Origin: Clostridiales bacterium
GTDB lineage: Bacteria; Bacillota; Clostridia; Saccharofermentanales; Saccharofermentanaceae
Length of the DNA: 61,894 nucleotides
Assembly (NCBI GenBank): GCA_017617295.1
Contig: JAFZWN010000022.1
Coordinates: 1 to 61,894 of the forward strand
Direction of reading: 5' to 3'
The notes beneath the pieces were generated by a model, which ran no database searches, had not been told where the DNA came from, and saw nothing but the letters and a program-made list of their open reading frames with translations. How positions within the stretch are numbered: the stretch's first letter is position 1; every line of letters starts with the position of its first letter. A program made the position numbers and the translations under genes. Shown here in pieces: positions 26,939-37,246 of this stretch.

Positions 26939-29308
26939 TTATATCAACATAAAGTCCTCGGAATAATCGTATGTTCCGTCTCCCTCGGGATCGAAAAACG
27001 AGATGGCGTTATTCTCGGGAGCATATTCACTTACGAAGTCGATATCAGCCTCGTAGTCGCCATCCGCGGTCGTGATGCTGCAGTAGCAGTCCCTGTATGT
27101 GTTGCCACCTGCAGGATAGCTTATTCCCATACGGCCGGGGAGATTACCATAAGCATCGGGAAGTTCGCCGATAACATGGCAGTCGGCAAAATCGCAGTTC
27201 TCGGGATTGACTGCAAGTATGCACGAACCTCTTCCGGAGATCTCCGCGCCCTCGATACCGAGACCTATAACAGTGGCATCGATAATGTTGCCGAAGAATG
27301 CGTTACAGGGATAGCTGTTATCGATATTAAGGCCGGTGATGGTATGGCCGTTTCCGAAGAAAAATCCGCCGAAGTAATTACGTGCTCCGAAGATCTCTGA
27401 AGGAACACCCATAGGAGCCCAGTCGTAACCGGAAAGATCGATATCGGCCTGAAGGTCTATGATCACATTATTAAGGAAAGGATAAGTGTTGATGAGGTAT
27501 GTTACCGATGCGAGTTCCTCTGCGGTCGTAACGACAAACATATCATCTCCGATTTCCTCCTGCAGATAATCAAGGTCAACGAGCGAAGGGATATCACCCG
27601 CGAATTCGCTCATGCCCCAGGCAGTATCCATGGGGTCGGTATCAAAAAAGTTATCGATCGTAAGCTCTACGGCAGGCAGCGGTTCAGCCAGAACATAGAT
27701 GCCGGTCTCACCGAGTTCGCACTCCGCATAACCGTGCTCGAAAGATGTCTCCAGAGCCTCACCCTCGCCGCTGATATAATTCTCGATATAGTAGATCGCC
27801 GCCGTATCCGGGATATCACCGTCGTAATCAAATGAGATCGTGATATCACGGTCATCGTATCTGACGACATATACTGCGCATGTAAGAGGAACGAGAGCAA
27901 GATCCTCGTTATAATTGACAAAGTATTTGGTCAGTTCTCTCGCATAAACGATATCGGAATGCCACTCATCATCATATCTGTCATATGTGAGCGCACCGCT
28001 GCAAAACAGGTCATTGCACTCGGTACTCATCCCGCGGCTGCCGCAGGAAGCAGTATACCTTCGAACGATCTCTCCCGCATAAGGAGAGTCAGCCTGCATA
28101 AGGAGATAACAGACTTCGTAAGATATGTCATCGCTCTGTTCTCCTGCTGCCGCAGCAACGGGATCCATCGCAAAGAATACACCTGATGCGGCATATCCGC
28201 CCATGAACTGCATGGAGTCGTAAGAAAGGAGCGAGATCTCTCCGGAATAAGATATATCGGGAGCTATCTGCGTGAGAGCTCCGCTCTCGCCTGTCGCCGG
28301 ATCTACCACCACGGGATTATCCGGATCCGTGTAATCAAGGATAACGGCAGTGTCCGACGCTCCTTCATAATATACCCAAAGACCTCCGGTAAGGTTGACC
28401 GTTCCGTCAGCCATGGGGATAAGAGACCCCTCATATGCCATCATGGGAACATCTTCCACGATACGGATATAAGCCGTATAACCGGGGATATCCAGGAAAT
28501 GGATCCCGATACCGTCGAAAGATATATTCAGAGGGCCGTCGATAATGAGCTCGTCTTCCATCTCCGTCATATCCTCGTTAAAAGAGATCACTGCGTGGTC
28601 AGTTCCCATCGAGAATTCCTTTCCGGAAAGAAGATCGAACACGCGCTCCGCGATCTCCTGTCCCTCTTCGGAATCAAGCTTTACCGCATCGTTATTGCCG
28701 ATACTTAAAGTCGTTCCGTCTTCGCTTAATTCACATCCGATGGTGAGCATGCCGTGAACCGGGACCATGGCATCGTTAAAAGCCGATTCATCGCTTGTCT
28801 CGCAGACAACGATACCGTGTTCCGAGATACCCATCAGCGAATATCTGCAGCCATAGGCATCAGTATATGTACCGGCCGTCGTATCGATGATACATGCAAA
28901 GCCGTTCTCGTTAACCCACGTACCCGAATAAAGAGCACCGTAATCAACGGGTTCCTCGAGATCCTCATCTTCCTCCGCATCGGAACCGCCCGACGGCGCA
29001 TGCGTCGGAGTCGGAGTAGGATTCCCCGTCACCTGGGGCTCAAGGTCATCATCGACATCTTCTTCGGGATCTCCGAAGTACAGAAGGAAGTTCTCGATCA
29101 TCTCCTCGAGATCACCTGCGGGGTCCCCGAAGTTATAATCGTTGGCCTCATAATCGTCATCATCCTCTTCGGGGTCGCTGTCATCGTCTTCGTCAGAGAC
29201 TTCATAGCCGAAAGCGTCATCAGCGGGTGATGCGAGAGCTGTCATGCCTGCAGACATACAATTTACTGTCATGGCACAAGCCAAAAGCATTGAGATCTTT
29301 TTTTTCAT
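26939..29308 (-). CDS. Secreted protein, paralogue 3 of 3
   Basis: A 789-residue protein with a standard signal peptide (MKKKISMLLACAMTVNCMSA, probable cleavage after ALA) and no lipobox. It is followed by a strongly acidic stretch (DEDDDSDPEEDDDD) and a Pro/Thr linker. It shares the modules of its neighbours: GTWVNENGFACIIDTTAGTY, VDLDYLQEEIGDDMFVVT, DIDLSGYDWAPMG, GGFFFGNGHTITGLNIDNSY, ending FDPEGDGTYDYSEDFMLI. I choose the ATG at 29308, 10 nt after GAGG, rather than the TTG at 29317. Likely secreted or wall-associated rather than lipid anchored. Confidence 0.8.
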   Translation of the reverse strand: MKKKISMLLACAMTVNCMSAGMTALASPADDAFGYEVSDEDDDSDPEEDDDDYEANDYNFGDPAGDLEEMIENFLLYFGDPEEDVDDDLEPQVTGNPTPTPTHAPSGGSDAEEDEDLEEPVDYGALYSGTWVNENGFACIIDTTAGTYTDAYGCRYSLMGISEHGIVVCETSDESAFNDAMVPVHGMLTIGCELSEDGTTLSIGNNDAVKLDSEEGQEIAERVFDLLSGKEFSMGTDHAVISFNEDMTEMEDELIIDGPLNISFDGIGIHFLDIPGYTAYIRIVEDVPMMAYEGSLIPMADGTVNLTGGLWVYYEGASDTAVILDYTDPDNPVVVDPATGESGALTQIAPDISYSGEISLLSYDSMQFMGGYAASGVFFAMDPVAAAAGEQSDDISYEVCYLLMQADSPYAGEIVRRYTASCGSRGMSTECNDLFCSGALTYDRYDDEWHSDIVYARELTKYFVNYNEDLALVPLTCAVYVVRYDDRDITISFDYDGDIPDTAAIYYIENYISGEGEALETSFEHGYAECELGETGIYVLAEPLPAVELTIDNFFDTDPMDTAWGMSEFAGDIPSLVDLDYLQEEIGDDMFVVTTAEELASVTYLINTYPFLNNVIIDLQADIDLSGYDWAPMGVPSEIFGARNYFGGFFFGNGHTITGLNIDNSYPCNAFFGNIIDATVIGLGIEGAEISGRGSCILAVNPENCDFADCHVIGELPDAYGNLPGRMGISYPAGGNTYRDCYCSITTADGDYEADIDFVSEYAPENNAISFFDPEGDGTYDYSEDFMLI

Positions 29309-29480
29309 AATTTGCAATCCTCATCCCTCTAAAAATTCTGTAAAAGCAAAAGCATTTTTACGCGATAATTATATCATGGGCGCGCCTCTATTACACCTTT
29401 TATCTCCGTCACTTGCGGGAACAAGCCGAAATGCTTATCATAGAATCATCTTTAAGTTATTGACGGAAGGGACAGAGAAG

Positions 29481-30143
29481 ATGCGTAACATCCTGATCAT
29501 CGAGGACGATACAAAGATCCAGGACATGCTCCGGATATTCCTTACGGGAAACGGCTTTCATGTGACGAGCGCATTTTCGGGAACGGAAGGGGTACTGGCG
29601 CACAGTAAGGACATCGATCTCATCCTTCTCGACCTCATGCTCCCCGGGAAGAGCGGCAGCGAGATCATCGAAGACCTCAAAAAGATCAGGGATGTACCCG
29701 TCATCGTCATGAGCGCCGTGAGCGATATCGGTTCGAAGGTGGATCTGTTCGCGAAAGGAGCCGACGATTATATCACCAAACCCTTCCATAACGAGGAGCT
29801 TCTGGCGAGGATCAACGCCAGGCTCAAGACTCATCACGCCGAGGCGGCAAAGATAGAGAACGGTAATCTCGAGATCATCACCGACGAACATATCGTCAAG
29901 GTGTGCGGCACCGAAGTCCCCCTGTCGCGCTATGAATATGACATTCTCCTGCTGCTCGCGCAAAACCGCGGCAAGATCGTCACAAAGAGCAGGATATTCG
30001 ATAAGGTGTGGGACATGGGTGATACTGCCGACGAGAACACCCTGAACGTCCACATGAGCAGGATCAGGAAAAAGCTCAAGGACGCGGACCCCGATAACGA
30101 ATACATAGAGACCGTAAGAGGCGTGGGCTACAGGATCCGTTAA
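29481..30143 (+). CDS. OmpR-family response regulator
   Basis: A 220-residue regulator. The receiver domain holds IIEDD (acidic pocket), LILLDLMLPG (phospho-acceptor Asp near 51) and DYITKPF (conserved Lys). The C-terminal winged helix ends NVHMSRIRKKLKDADP and YIETVRGVGYRIR. I take the ATG at 29481, since the longer reading from 29244 adds residues foreign to the family. It begins a unit with an ABC exporter and the cognate kinase at 31995. Confidence 0.93.
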   Translation: MRNILIIEDDTKIQDMLRIFLTGNGFHVTSAFSGTEGVLAHSKDIDLILLDLMLPGKSGSEIIEDLKKIRDVPVIVMSAVSDIGSKVDLFAKGADDYITKPFHNEELLARINARLKTHHAEAAKIENGNLEIITDEHIVKVCGTEVPLSRYEYDILLLLAQNRGKIVTKSRIFDKVWDMGDTADENTLNVHMSRIRKKLKDADPDNEYIETVRGVGYRIR

Positions 30144-30167
30144 GGTAAAGTTAAGGTTAGCCTTAAG
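30140..30167. promoter_or_regulatory. Candidate response-regulator binding site
   Basis: TTAAGGT at 30140 and 30151 are direct repeats 11 bp apart, the usual spacing for OmpR-family dimers, followed by the inverse CCTTAAG at 30161. It sits just before the ABC exporter gene and overlaps the regulator's stop codon. Confidence 0.5.
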
Positions 30168-30231
30168 ACTCGTGTAAGTTTCCTCCTGTAAGATCGTAAG
30201 TATAAAACGATATTCAGGGAGGATCTTCCTA

Positions 30232-31137
30232 ATGAAGGAAACTGTCTTCGAAGCAAAAGAACTGACAAAGACATACGGTAAGCACACGGTCTTAAGAAAC
30301 GTCAGTCTCAGTATCGGAAGAGGTGAGATCGTGGGGCTTATTGGCCGAAACGGTGCCGGCAAGACCACGCTCATGCGTCTGGCCACGGGACTTTCCAAAG
30401 CCACCGGCGGAACATGCACGACTTTCGGCGACCCGACGAACGGGTCGAACGACCGGATGGGATGCCTTATAGATTATCCTGCCTTCTTCTCCGACATGAG
30501 CGCCAAAAACAACCTCAAGTACTACTGCATCCAAAAGGGCATCACGGACCTCGGTAAGATAGACAAGGCCCTCGAGCGCGTCAAGCTCGGCGACACGGGA
30601 AAGAAGAAATACAAGAACTTCTCCCTGGGCATGAAGCAACGCCTCGGTATCGCTTTCGCGATCATGGACGAGCCGGAATTCCTGATCCTCGACGAGCCCA
30701 TCAACGGCCTCGATCCCATAGGCATAAGCGACATACGCGACCTTCTGATCGACCTTAACACAAACCACAACATAACGATACTCATCTCGAGCCACATCCT
30801 CTCGGAACTTTATAATCTGGCGGACAGGTTCATCTTCATCGACGGCGGCCGCATCCTCAAGGACATCACCAAGAAGGACCTCGACGACTGCTGCCGCGTC
30901 GGCATAAAGATCAAGTGCGAAGACGTGACGCGCGCAGTCGTCGCACTCGAGAAGGAGGCGCAGATAAAAGACTACACGGTCATAAGCGATACCGACATCA
31001 ACGTCTACGATGACCTCACCCCCGAAGACGCACAACGCATCCTTTCGATCGAGGGCATCAACGTCTTTTCAGTCACAAAAGCGGGGATCTCGCTCGAAGA
31101 CTATTTCAAGTCTCTGCTTGGAGGTGAACACGCATGA
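30232..31137 (+). CDS. ABC transporter ATP-binding protein (antimicrobial-peptide export type)
   Basis: A 301-residue ATPase. Walker A IGRNGAGKTTLMRL lies near 37-50, signature NFSLGMKQRLGIA, Walker B FLILDEPINGLDP, switch SSHILSEL. The C-terminal ~80 residues form the extension typical of bacitracin/lantibiotic resistance ATPases of the CcmA type. AGGGAGGATCTTCCT precedes the ATG. The stop overlaps the permease start (ATGA). With the regulator and kinase this resembles lantibiotic or cell-wall-antibiotic sensing and immunity systems. Confidence 0.92.
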   Translation: MKETVFEAKELTKTYGKHTVLRNVSLSIGRGEIVGLIGRNGAGKTTLMRLATGLSKATGGTCTTFGDPTNGSNDRMGCLIDYPAFFSDMSAKNNLKYYCIQKGITDLGKIDKALERVKLGDTGKKKYKNFSLGMKQRLGIAFAIMDEPEFLILDEPINGLDPIGISDIRDLLIDLNTNHNITILISSHILSELYNLADRFIFIDGGRILKDITKKDLDDCCRVGIKIKCEDVTRAVVALEKEAQIKDYTVISDTDINVYDDLTPEDAQRILSIEGINVFSVTKAGISLEDYFKSLLGGEHA

Positions 31138-31994
31138 TCAACATAATCAGATCCGATCTTTTCAGGCTTCGAAAAGCCACGCTCTGGCTCATCTGCCTCG
31201 TACTCCTGCCTGTCCTCCTTATGACCCCGGGTCTTTATTCGATGAACTTCATATCATATGCGTCCGGCGATCCGCAGGTAGAGCGCGCGGGCGAGGTGAT
31301 CGAGGAATACTGCGAGAGCAAAGGGATCGATCCGTATGAGCTCACTACTTCGGAGTGCCGCGAGCTTACACTCGGCATCGAGGGCTTTATGCCCGACTTG
31401 GTCAGCATCGGCGGCAATTACATATATATCTTCGTGGCAGCGCTGATCTTCGAGGTCCTTATAATCACAAGGGACCTGTCGTGCCATTCGGTCAAGAACA
31501 CCCTGACGGCTCCGGTGTCAAGAAAGACGTACTATTTCTCCAAGCTGGCAACGGTCTCGTTTGTCACCATCGCGGGAAATCTCGCGCTTAATATCTACAC
31601 CTGGGCAGTCAACCTCATCATCAACGGCAGCGGTCACAGCATGCCGTTCGGGCTCGTGCTCCTCGCATCGCTTCTGCAGATCCTGCCCGTCCTGACGTTC
31701 ATTACGATCTTCAACGTACTGGCTTTCCTTATCCAAAAGAGCCTTCCGTTCATCCTGTCGGCATTCGCGATATACATCTTCCTGTGCACGATGCTGATCA
31801 ATATCTTCCTGATCGTCGGGATCACACCGTACTTTCTGGCATACATTCCCTCTTACGTTTACGGTCTGATAGCCTTCAAGGACGATCCCGAATTTATCGG
31901 TGACCTTATCAAAACCGGCGTGGTTTGTGTTACAGTAATAGCAGCAGCCGTATCCGCGGGATATCTGGTATTTCGAAAACAGGAAATCAAATAA
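31134..31994 (+). CDS. ABC-2 type permease
   Basis: A 286-residue membrane partner of the preceding ATPase with about six helices. A large extracytoplasmic loop lies between helix 1 (~16-36) and helix 2 (~95-115), then come KNTLTAPVSRKTYYFSKL, a cytoplasmic coupling segment, and four more helices. It belongs to the ABC-2/lantibiotic immunity permease group by layout. Its stop TAA abuts the kinase ATG directly. Confidence 0.88.
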   Translation: MINIIRSDLFRLRKATLWLICLVLLPVLLMTPGLYSMNFISYASGDPQVERAGEVIEEYCESKGIDPYELTTSECRELTLGIEGFMPDLVSIGGNYIYIFVAALIFEVLIITRDLSCHSVKNTLTAPVSRKTYYFSKLATVSFVTIAGNLALNIYTWAVNLIINGSGHSMPFGLVLLASLLQILPVLTFITIFNVLAFLIQKSLPFILSAFAIYIFLCTMLINIFLIVGITPYFLAYIPSYVYGLIAFKDDPEFIGDLIKTGVVCVTVIAAAVSAGYLVFRKQEIK

Positions 31995-32894
31995 ATGCTC
32001 ATTGCCGTCATAATTCTTTGCATAGCCGTCGTCATCCTGACCGTTATAGTCATCCTCGAAAAAAGGGAGATCAGGAGCATCGCCGACGCGCTCGCTAAGC
32101 TCAAGGACGGCAGGAGCGGCGGAACGCTCCACTCACACGGCGGCTCCCGCGAGACCGACAGGCTCATAAGCGAGATCAACTGCCTTATCGCCGACCTCCG
32201 TCTTCAAAAGGAGGAGTATGAGAGAAAGCGCCACCAGACGGACCAGATGGTCACTAACATCTCGCACGACCTAAGAACCCCGCTGACATCGGCAGTCGGC
32301 TATGTAGACCTTCTCCGCTCAGGCACTCTTGATGAAGAGGAACAGCGCCGCGAGCTCGAGATCATTGCCGAGAGACTCGACCGCCTGCAGCGCCTGATCG
32401 ATTCGTTCTTCGAGTTCTCCAAGGTGCTCTCTTCGGGAGGCACTCCCGAGATCACCCGGGTCAACGTCACGGCGATCCTCGAGGAATCGGTCGCCTGCGC
32501 TTACGACAATTTCGAGGAGAACGGCAGGCGGATAGACCTCAGCATCGGCGACTGCAAGATCACCGCTTCCGCCAACGCGATAATGCTGACACGCATCTTC
32601 GACAATCTGATATCAAATGCCCTCAAGCACGGAACGGGAGATCTTAAGATCACAAGGGACGGCACGGCGCTTATCTTCAGCAACGGCCTCCCGCAAGGAG
32701 AAACGATCGACATCGACCGGATCTTCGACGAATTCTACACGACGGATATCTCGAGGACAAAGGGCAGCACGGGGCTGGGGCTCGCGATCGCCAAGCAGTT
32801 CTCCGACCTTCTCAGTATCGGGATAAGCGCATCCTGCGAAAACGGCATCTTCAGCATAAGGCTGGAGCTTAAAGACATCATAGAAAACAACTGA
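31995..32894 (+). CDS. Sensor histidine kinase, minimal sensor
   Basis: A 299-residue kinase. One N-terminal transmembrane helix (about 2-24) is followed directly by a linker and the catalytic core: TNISHDLRTPLTSAVGYVDL with the phospho-accepting His, N box FDNLISNALKHG, and G box KGSTGLGLAIAKQFSD. No extracellular sensor domain exists, so signal is probably received through the ABC permease or within the membrane, as in BceS-like kinases (inference). Last gene of the regulator-exporter-kinase operon. Confidence 0.92.
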   Translation: MLIAVIILCIAVVILTVIVILEKREIRSIADALAKLKDGRSGGTLHSHGGSRETDRLISEINCLIADLRLQKEEYERKRHQTDQMVTNISHDLRTPLTSAVGYVDLLRSGTLDEEEQRRELEIIAERLDRLQRLIDSFFEFSKVLSSGGTPEITRVNVTAILEESVACAYDNFEENGRRIDLSIGDCKITASANAIMLTRIFDNLISNALKHGTGDLKITRDGTALIFSNGLPQGETIDIDRIFDEFYTTDISRTKGSTGLGLAIAKQFSDLLSIGISASCENGIFSIRLELKDIIENN

Positions 32895-33057
32895 TACCTC
32901 CAAAATATCAGGGCAGGATCGGCTCGTCATGGCCTTTCCCGCCCTGATATCACGTATGCCGCACTTTCGACAGGAAGATCACCTACTTTATAAAGAAAAC
33001 AAACCGTGGTACAATTGTGGAGTTTATTTTAAAAATATTATATAAGAGGTGAATCAT

Positions 33058-35538
33058 ATGTCTTATTCAGTCGATATCGACCGCAAATGGCAGAAGAAGT
33101 GGGAAGAGACCGGACTTTACAAGTTCGATCCCGATAAGGAGGGAGAGAAGCTCTATTGTCTTGAGATGTTCTCCTATCCGTCCGGTGCCAACCTTCACCT
33201 CGGTCACTGGTATAACTACTCTCTTACCGATTCGTGGTCAAGATTCAAGAGGATGCAGGGCTATAACATCTTCCATCCCATGGGATTCGACGCTTTCGGA
33301 CTGCCTGCCGAGAATTACGCCATCAAGACGGGCATCCACCCTCAGGATTCGACTCTCAAGAACATCGCTACGATGGAGAAGCAGCTCAAGGAGATGGGCG
33401 CCACTTTCGACTGGGACTACGAGCTGGCCACATGTATGCCCGACTACTACAAGTGGAACCAGTGGCTGTTCATAAAGCTCTTCGAGAAGGGCCTCGCATA
33501 CAGGAAGAACGCACCCGTTAACTGGTGCCCCAACTGTAAGACCGTTCTCGCCAACGAGCAGGTCGTCGACGGCAAGTGCGAGAGATGCGACAACGAAGTC
33601 GTCAGAAAGAATATGACACAGTGGTTCTTCAAGATCACCGATTACGCCCAGGAGCTCCTGGACTGTCTGCCCGATCTTGACTGGCCCGAGAAGACAAAGA
33701 AGATACAGACCAACTGGATCGGCAGATCCGAAGGCTCGCAGGTCGCTTTCACCGTCGAGAAGAACGGCGAGAAGCTCAAGGACGAGAACGGAAATGACCT
33801 GAAGCTCGAAGTATTCACCACACGTGCGGATACGTTCATGGGCGTCACATATGTTGTAGTCGCACCCGAGTCCGAGCTCTGCGCCTCTCTCACCACGGAC
33901 GAGTGCAAGGCAGCCGTCGAAGAGTACAGGCTCGCCACTTCCAAGGTCAACGACATCGACCGTATGTCCACCACGAGAGAGAAGACCGGCGTATTCACCG
34001 GTTCATATGCGATCCATCCCTTAAACGGCCGCAAGGTTCCGATCTGGGCCGCCGACTATGTAATCGCCGGCTACGGTACGGGCGTCGTCATGGCCGTTCC
34101 TGCACACGATGAGAGAGACTTCGACTTCGCCACGAAGTACGGCCTCGATATCATAAGGGTCGTAGCTTCCGAGCCCGGCGCCGAGGACGCTCTTCCCTAC
34201 TGTGAGAAGAAGGGCGTACTCGTCAACTCCGGAGAGTTCGACGGCATCGAGATGCATGCTGCCATCGACGCGATCGTTGGAAAGCTCGCCACTTTCGGAA
34301 TGGGCGAAAAGAAGGTCAACTACAGACTCCGCGACTGGCTTATCTCAAGGCAGAGATACTGGGGCACACCCATCCCCATGATCCACTGCGAGGACTGCGG
34401 CGTCGTACCCGTACCCGAGTCCGATCTGCCCGTCCTTCTCCCCTACGACGTAGAGTTCACTCCCGACGGAGAGTCCCCTCTTGCCAAGTGCGAGTCCTTC
34501 ATGAACTGCACCTGTCCCAAGTGCGGCAAACCCGCCAGAAGGGATCCCGACACGATGGATACTTTCGTTGATTCTTCGTGGTACGAGCTCCGTTACCCCG
34601 ACAACAGGAACGACAAGGAGATCTTCAGCAGAGAAAAGATCGACAGACTCTGCCCCGTTGACAAGTATGTCGGCGGCCCCGAGCACGCAGCCATGCACCT
34701 TTTGTATTCACGTTTCATCTGCAAGGCAATGAGAGACATGGGTCTTGTCGACTTTGACGAGCCTTTCAAGAGCCTTGTTCACCAGGGAATAATCCTCGGT
34801 CCCGACGGCAACAGGATGAGTAAGTCCAGAGGCAACACAGTAGCTCCCGACGAGTATGTCAACAAGTACGGTTCGGACGTATTCAGGACATACCTCGCTT
34901 TCGGCTTCGCCTATACAGAGGGCGGTCCCTGGAGCGACACCGGACTTCAGGCCATCACGAAGTTCATCGGCCGTGTCGAGAAGCTCTCCGAGCAGGCATC
35001 TTCGATCGCTTCCTCCGACATCACGGGACTTAAGCTCTCCCGCGATGCACAGGATCTGAACTATGTTCTCCACTACACGATCAAGGCAGTCACGAACGAC
35101 ATCGACAGGTTCCAGTTCAACACTTCCATAGCACGTATGATGGAGCTCATCAACGCGATCGGTAAGTACAAGGATTCGTCCGAATTCAACGAGAACTTCT
35201 TCCGTTATGTCGTCGAGAAGCTGGTCCTTCTGCTCGCCCCCTTCGCCCCTCACCTTTGCGAGGACATCTGGTGCGACAGGCTCGGCAACGAGTACTCCGT
35301 CTTCAACTGCAAGTGGCCCGAGTTCGATCCCGCCGCCCTTATCAAGGACACGATCGAGATCGCCGTTCAGATCAACGGCAAGGTAATGTTCAAGGTCGAT
35401 ATCCCTTCCGACGCCGATCAGGCTGCAGTCGAAGAGATCGTCAAGGCTGATGAGAAGTTCGAGAAGGCATTAGCCGGCCGCAATATCGTCAAGTTCATCT
35501 ACGTCAAGGGCAGACTCGCAAACGTAGTTGCAAAGTAA
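33058..35538 (+). CDS. leuS: Leucyl-tRNA synthetase
   Basis: An 826-residue class I synthetase attaching leucine to tRNA. The HIGH-type motif is [16 protein letters not shown], the zinc-like knuckle is [20 protein letters not shown], the CP1 editing domain follows ([19 protein letters not shown]), and KMSKS is [19 protein letters not shown] precedes the ATG at 33058; an in-frame GTG at 33049 is part of that site. Monocistronic, with its own terminator. Confidence 0.97.
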   Translation: MSYSVDIDRKWQKKWEETGLYKFDPDKEGEKLYCLEMFSYPSGANLHLGHWYNYSLTDSWSRFKRMQGYNIFHPMGFDAFGLPAENYAIKTGIHPQDSTLKNIATMEKQLKEMGATFDWDYELATCMPDYYKWNQWLFIKLFEKGLAYRKNAPVNWCPNCKTVLANEQVVDGKCERCDNEVVRKNMTQWFFKITDYAQELLDCLPDLDWPEKTKKIQTNWIGRSEGSQVAFTVEKNGEKLKDENGNDLKLEVFTTRADTFMGVTYVVVAPESELCASLTTDECKAAVEEYRLATSKVNDIDRMSTTREKTGVFTGSYAIHPLNGRKVPIWAADYVIAGYGTGVVMAVPAHDERDFDFATKYGLDIIRVVASEPGAEDALPYCEKKGVLVNSGEFDGIEMHAAIDAIVGKLATFGMGEKKVNYRLRDWLISRQRYWGTPIPMIHCEDCGVVPVPESDLPVLLPYDVEFTPDGESPLAKCESFMNCTCPKCGKPARRDPDTMDTFVDSSWYELRYPDNRNDKEIFSREKIDRLCPVDKYVGGPEHAAMHLLYSRFICKAMRDMGLVDFDEPFKSLVHQGIILGPDGNRMSKSRGNTVAPDEYVNKYGSDVFRTYLAFGFAYTEGGPWSDTGLQAITKFIGRVEKLSEQASSIASSDITGLKLSRDAQDLNYVLHYTIKAVTNDIDRFQFNTSIARMMELINAIGKYKDSSEFNENFFRYVVEKLVLLLAPFAPHLCEDIWCDRLGNEYSVFNCKWPEFDPAALIKDTIEIAVQINGKVMFKVDIPSDADQAAVEEIVKADEKFEKALAGRNIVKFIYVKGRLANVVAK

Positions 35539-35557
35539 GTCGAAATATTATTATATG

Positions 35558-35592
35558 AAAGCGTCGGCTGTATATTGGCCGGCGCTTTTTTA
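35558..35592 (+). terminator. Terminator of leuS
   Basis: AAAGCGTCGGC and GCCGGCGCTTT form an 11-bp stem with one wobble, a 9-nt loop and TTTTTT tail. Confidence 0.85.
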
Positions 35593-35649
35593 TGTGGACA
35601 GTTTAAGGCTTCGTATAAACTGTACCCTTTTCACTTTCGGCCCACTTCA

Positions 35650-35696
35650 TCGCAAACAAACAACCCCCGCACTCCGTGTTCAGGGAAGTGCGGGGG
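35650..35696 (-). terminator. Terminator of serpin gene 1
   Basis: CCCCCGCACT (35664-35673) pairs perfectly with AGTGCGGGGG (35687-35696). On the minus strand the stem is followed by a TTGTTTGTTTG tail. Confidence 0.65.
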
Positions 35697-35734
35697 CGTA
35701 TATCACTATCACCTATTCTTTTTTGTTGAGAGCA

Positions 35735-37063
35735 TCAGAGGCTGTTTACCGTTCCGATAAAGAGAGGAAGTCCCGTGGATGATTCAACGATCGCGTATGC
35801 GAAAGGTCTGTCGAGGATAACGCATCTGCTGTTATCGGGCTCCATAACGCATGCATCGCCCGTGAATACTGCCGTGGCTGCAGCGGCTCTGGTACCCTCG
35901 CTGTCGACTTCGATATGTGTCTTATGGATAACGGAAGTGATATATGCGCCGGTATCGCTCATGTTACTGAAGTCCGCTGTGTTCTCATCGAAAGCATCCA
36001 CGATACCCATATCCTGAAGAATACGGTTCAAACCTATATTGTAATCGGACTCGAATTCGGGAAGTTCATAGATAACATTATAGTCCATCGTTCTGCTGTT
36101 TATGAATTCGCTGTAATCTTCGGCCGTAAGAGATGCGGCAAAGTCGTTGGCGCTGACCGTCTCGTCAGTAGGAAGGATGGCAAGGAAATAGTATTCGTTT
36201 TGATCGCCATAATATCTTGCGAAGCCGGTGGCGAAGTCAGTCTCAAAATAGTTTCTGCCTTCTTCCTCGCGAAGCATCGTTACATCGGATGTGCTTCCGT
36301 CGCTGTTCCTGAAAGTTCCGTCATGGATCATATCCTCACTGAACTCGTCGCTCCACTCAGCTTCGAAAGCAATGGCATTGATAAGGACCATAAACGCATC
36401 AGGAGTAAGCTCATCAGATACTATCCTGTCGATCATGCCGTTGGTCATACTGTTGACCCAGTTATTCATAGTCTCTACTCCGGAAGGATCGAAAGGGACC
36501 GAACCGATCTGGGCATCGTAAGTCTCTGTTACATAATCCAGGAAATCGCTGTACACGGATGCCTCCTTGCTCTCGTTGATCCAGATGCTGTTGGCGCTTC
36601 TGACCATAATATCTTCAGAGGAATTGAGCCTCCTGTTATAGTCTCCCGCAAAAGCGTGAAGAGAATATGCATCCTGGCCGGGAGCCATAGTATTTACCAT
36701 CTGCTCGAGAGTATTGCCGCCGGCGCCTGCCGATGTCATACCAAGGGCAAAAAGAACCGAGGCGGGAGAGATCATGGTGTTCTCATTTGCCTGAGCATAC
36801 TCGAAAGAATGATTGTAGAGCGAGAGTGCGAACTCAAGATATGCATCCTGTGTTTCCTGATCATATGTCGCATTGCCGATACCGGCGAGATCCATACCCG
36901 TGCGCTCCCCGACCTTGTCGTTTTCCGTAACAGGTACCGAAGGGGCGACAGGCTCATCGGGTACACGGCTGCCGGGCGTTCCGGAGATGTTTCCGGTATT
37001 GCATCCTGTGAGAAGCATTCCGGCAGTAAGTAAAGCTGCTGTAGTTCTGATCATCTTTTTCAT
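35735..37063 (-). CDS. Serpin lipoprotein 1
   Basis: A 442-residue secreted serine-protease inhibitor. Signal and lipobox AGMLLTGC (Cys21), a ~45-residue linker, then the serpin fold: NTMISPASVLFALGMTSAGA, ANSIWINES, FDENTADFSNMSDTGAYITS, HKTHIEVDSEGTRAAAATAV (breach and hinge) and the C-terminal FAYAIVESSTGLPLFIGTVN. The Ala-rich hinge shows it should be inhibitory. Counting from the hinge Gly (P15) the scissile bond falls near Ala-Cys in TGDACVMEP, suggesting an elastase-like target. Third in the transcription order of three tandem copies. Confidence 0.93.
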   Translation of the reverse strand: MKKMIRTTAALLTAGMLLTGCNTGNISGTPGSRVPDEPVAPSVPVTENDKVGERTGMDLAGIGNATYDQETQDAYLEFALSLYNHSFEYAQANENTMISPASVLFALGMTSAGAGGNTLEQMVNTMAPGQDAYSLHAFAGDYNRRLNSSEDIMVRSANSIWINESKEASVYSDFLDYVTETYDAQIGSVPFDPSGVETMNNWVNSMTNGMIDRIVSDELTPDAFMVLINAIAFEAEWSDEFSEDMIHDGTFRNSDGSTSDVTMLREEEGRNYFETDFATGFARYYGDQNEYYFLAILPTDETVSANDFAASLTAEDYSEFINSRTMDYNVIYELPEFESDYNIGLNRILQDMGIVDAFDENTADFSNMSDTGAYITSVIHKTHIEVDSEGTRAAAATAVFTGDACVMEPDNSRCVILDRPFAYAIVESSTGLPLFIGTVNSL

Positions 37064-37185
37064 AATTTAATAATCTCCTTTATTTTTCTTGTCAAATCAT
37101 TATCCCTGACACTATAGAAGACGAATTACAAAGAGGAAGGTTGCATAAGATCACAAAACTTTTCAAAAAAATCTGATAAGTCATC

Positions 37186-37219
37186 AAAAAGCCCCGCGCT
37201 ACAAAAAAGCGGCGGGGCC
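37186..37219 (-). terminator. Terminator of serpin gene 2
   Basis: GCCCCGC-CGCT and AGCG-CGGGGC form a bulged stem with an A/T-rich loop and a TTTTTGATG tail on the minus strand. It is nearly identical to the one at 38693-38725. Confidence 0.75.
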
Positions 37220-37246
37220 TGAGTCCATATATATTGAGGGCATCTT

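Noticed and set aside
35915..37033. 372-residue plus-strand reading
   Set aside because: Antisense to serpin 1 with no recognisable domain; similar shadows lie opposite serpin 3 (38936-40255).
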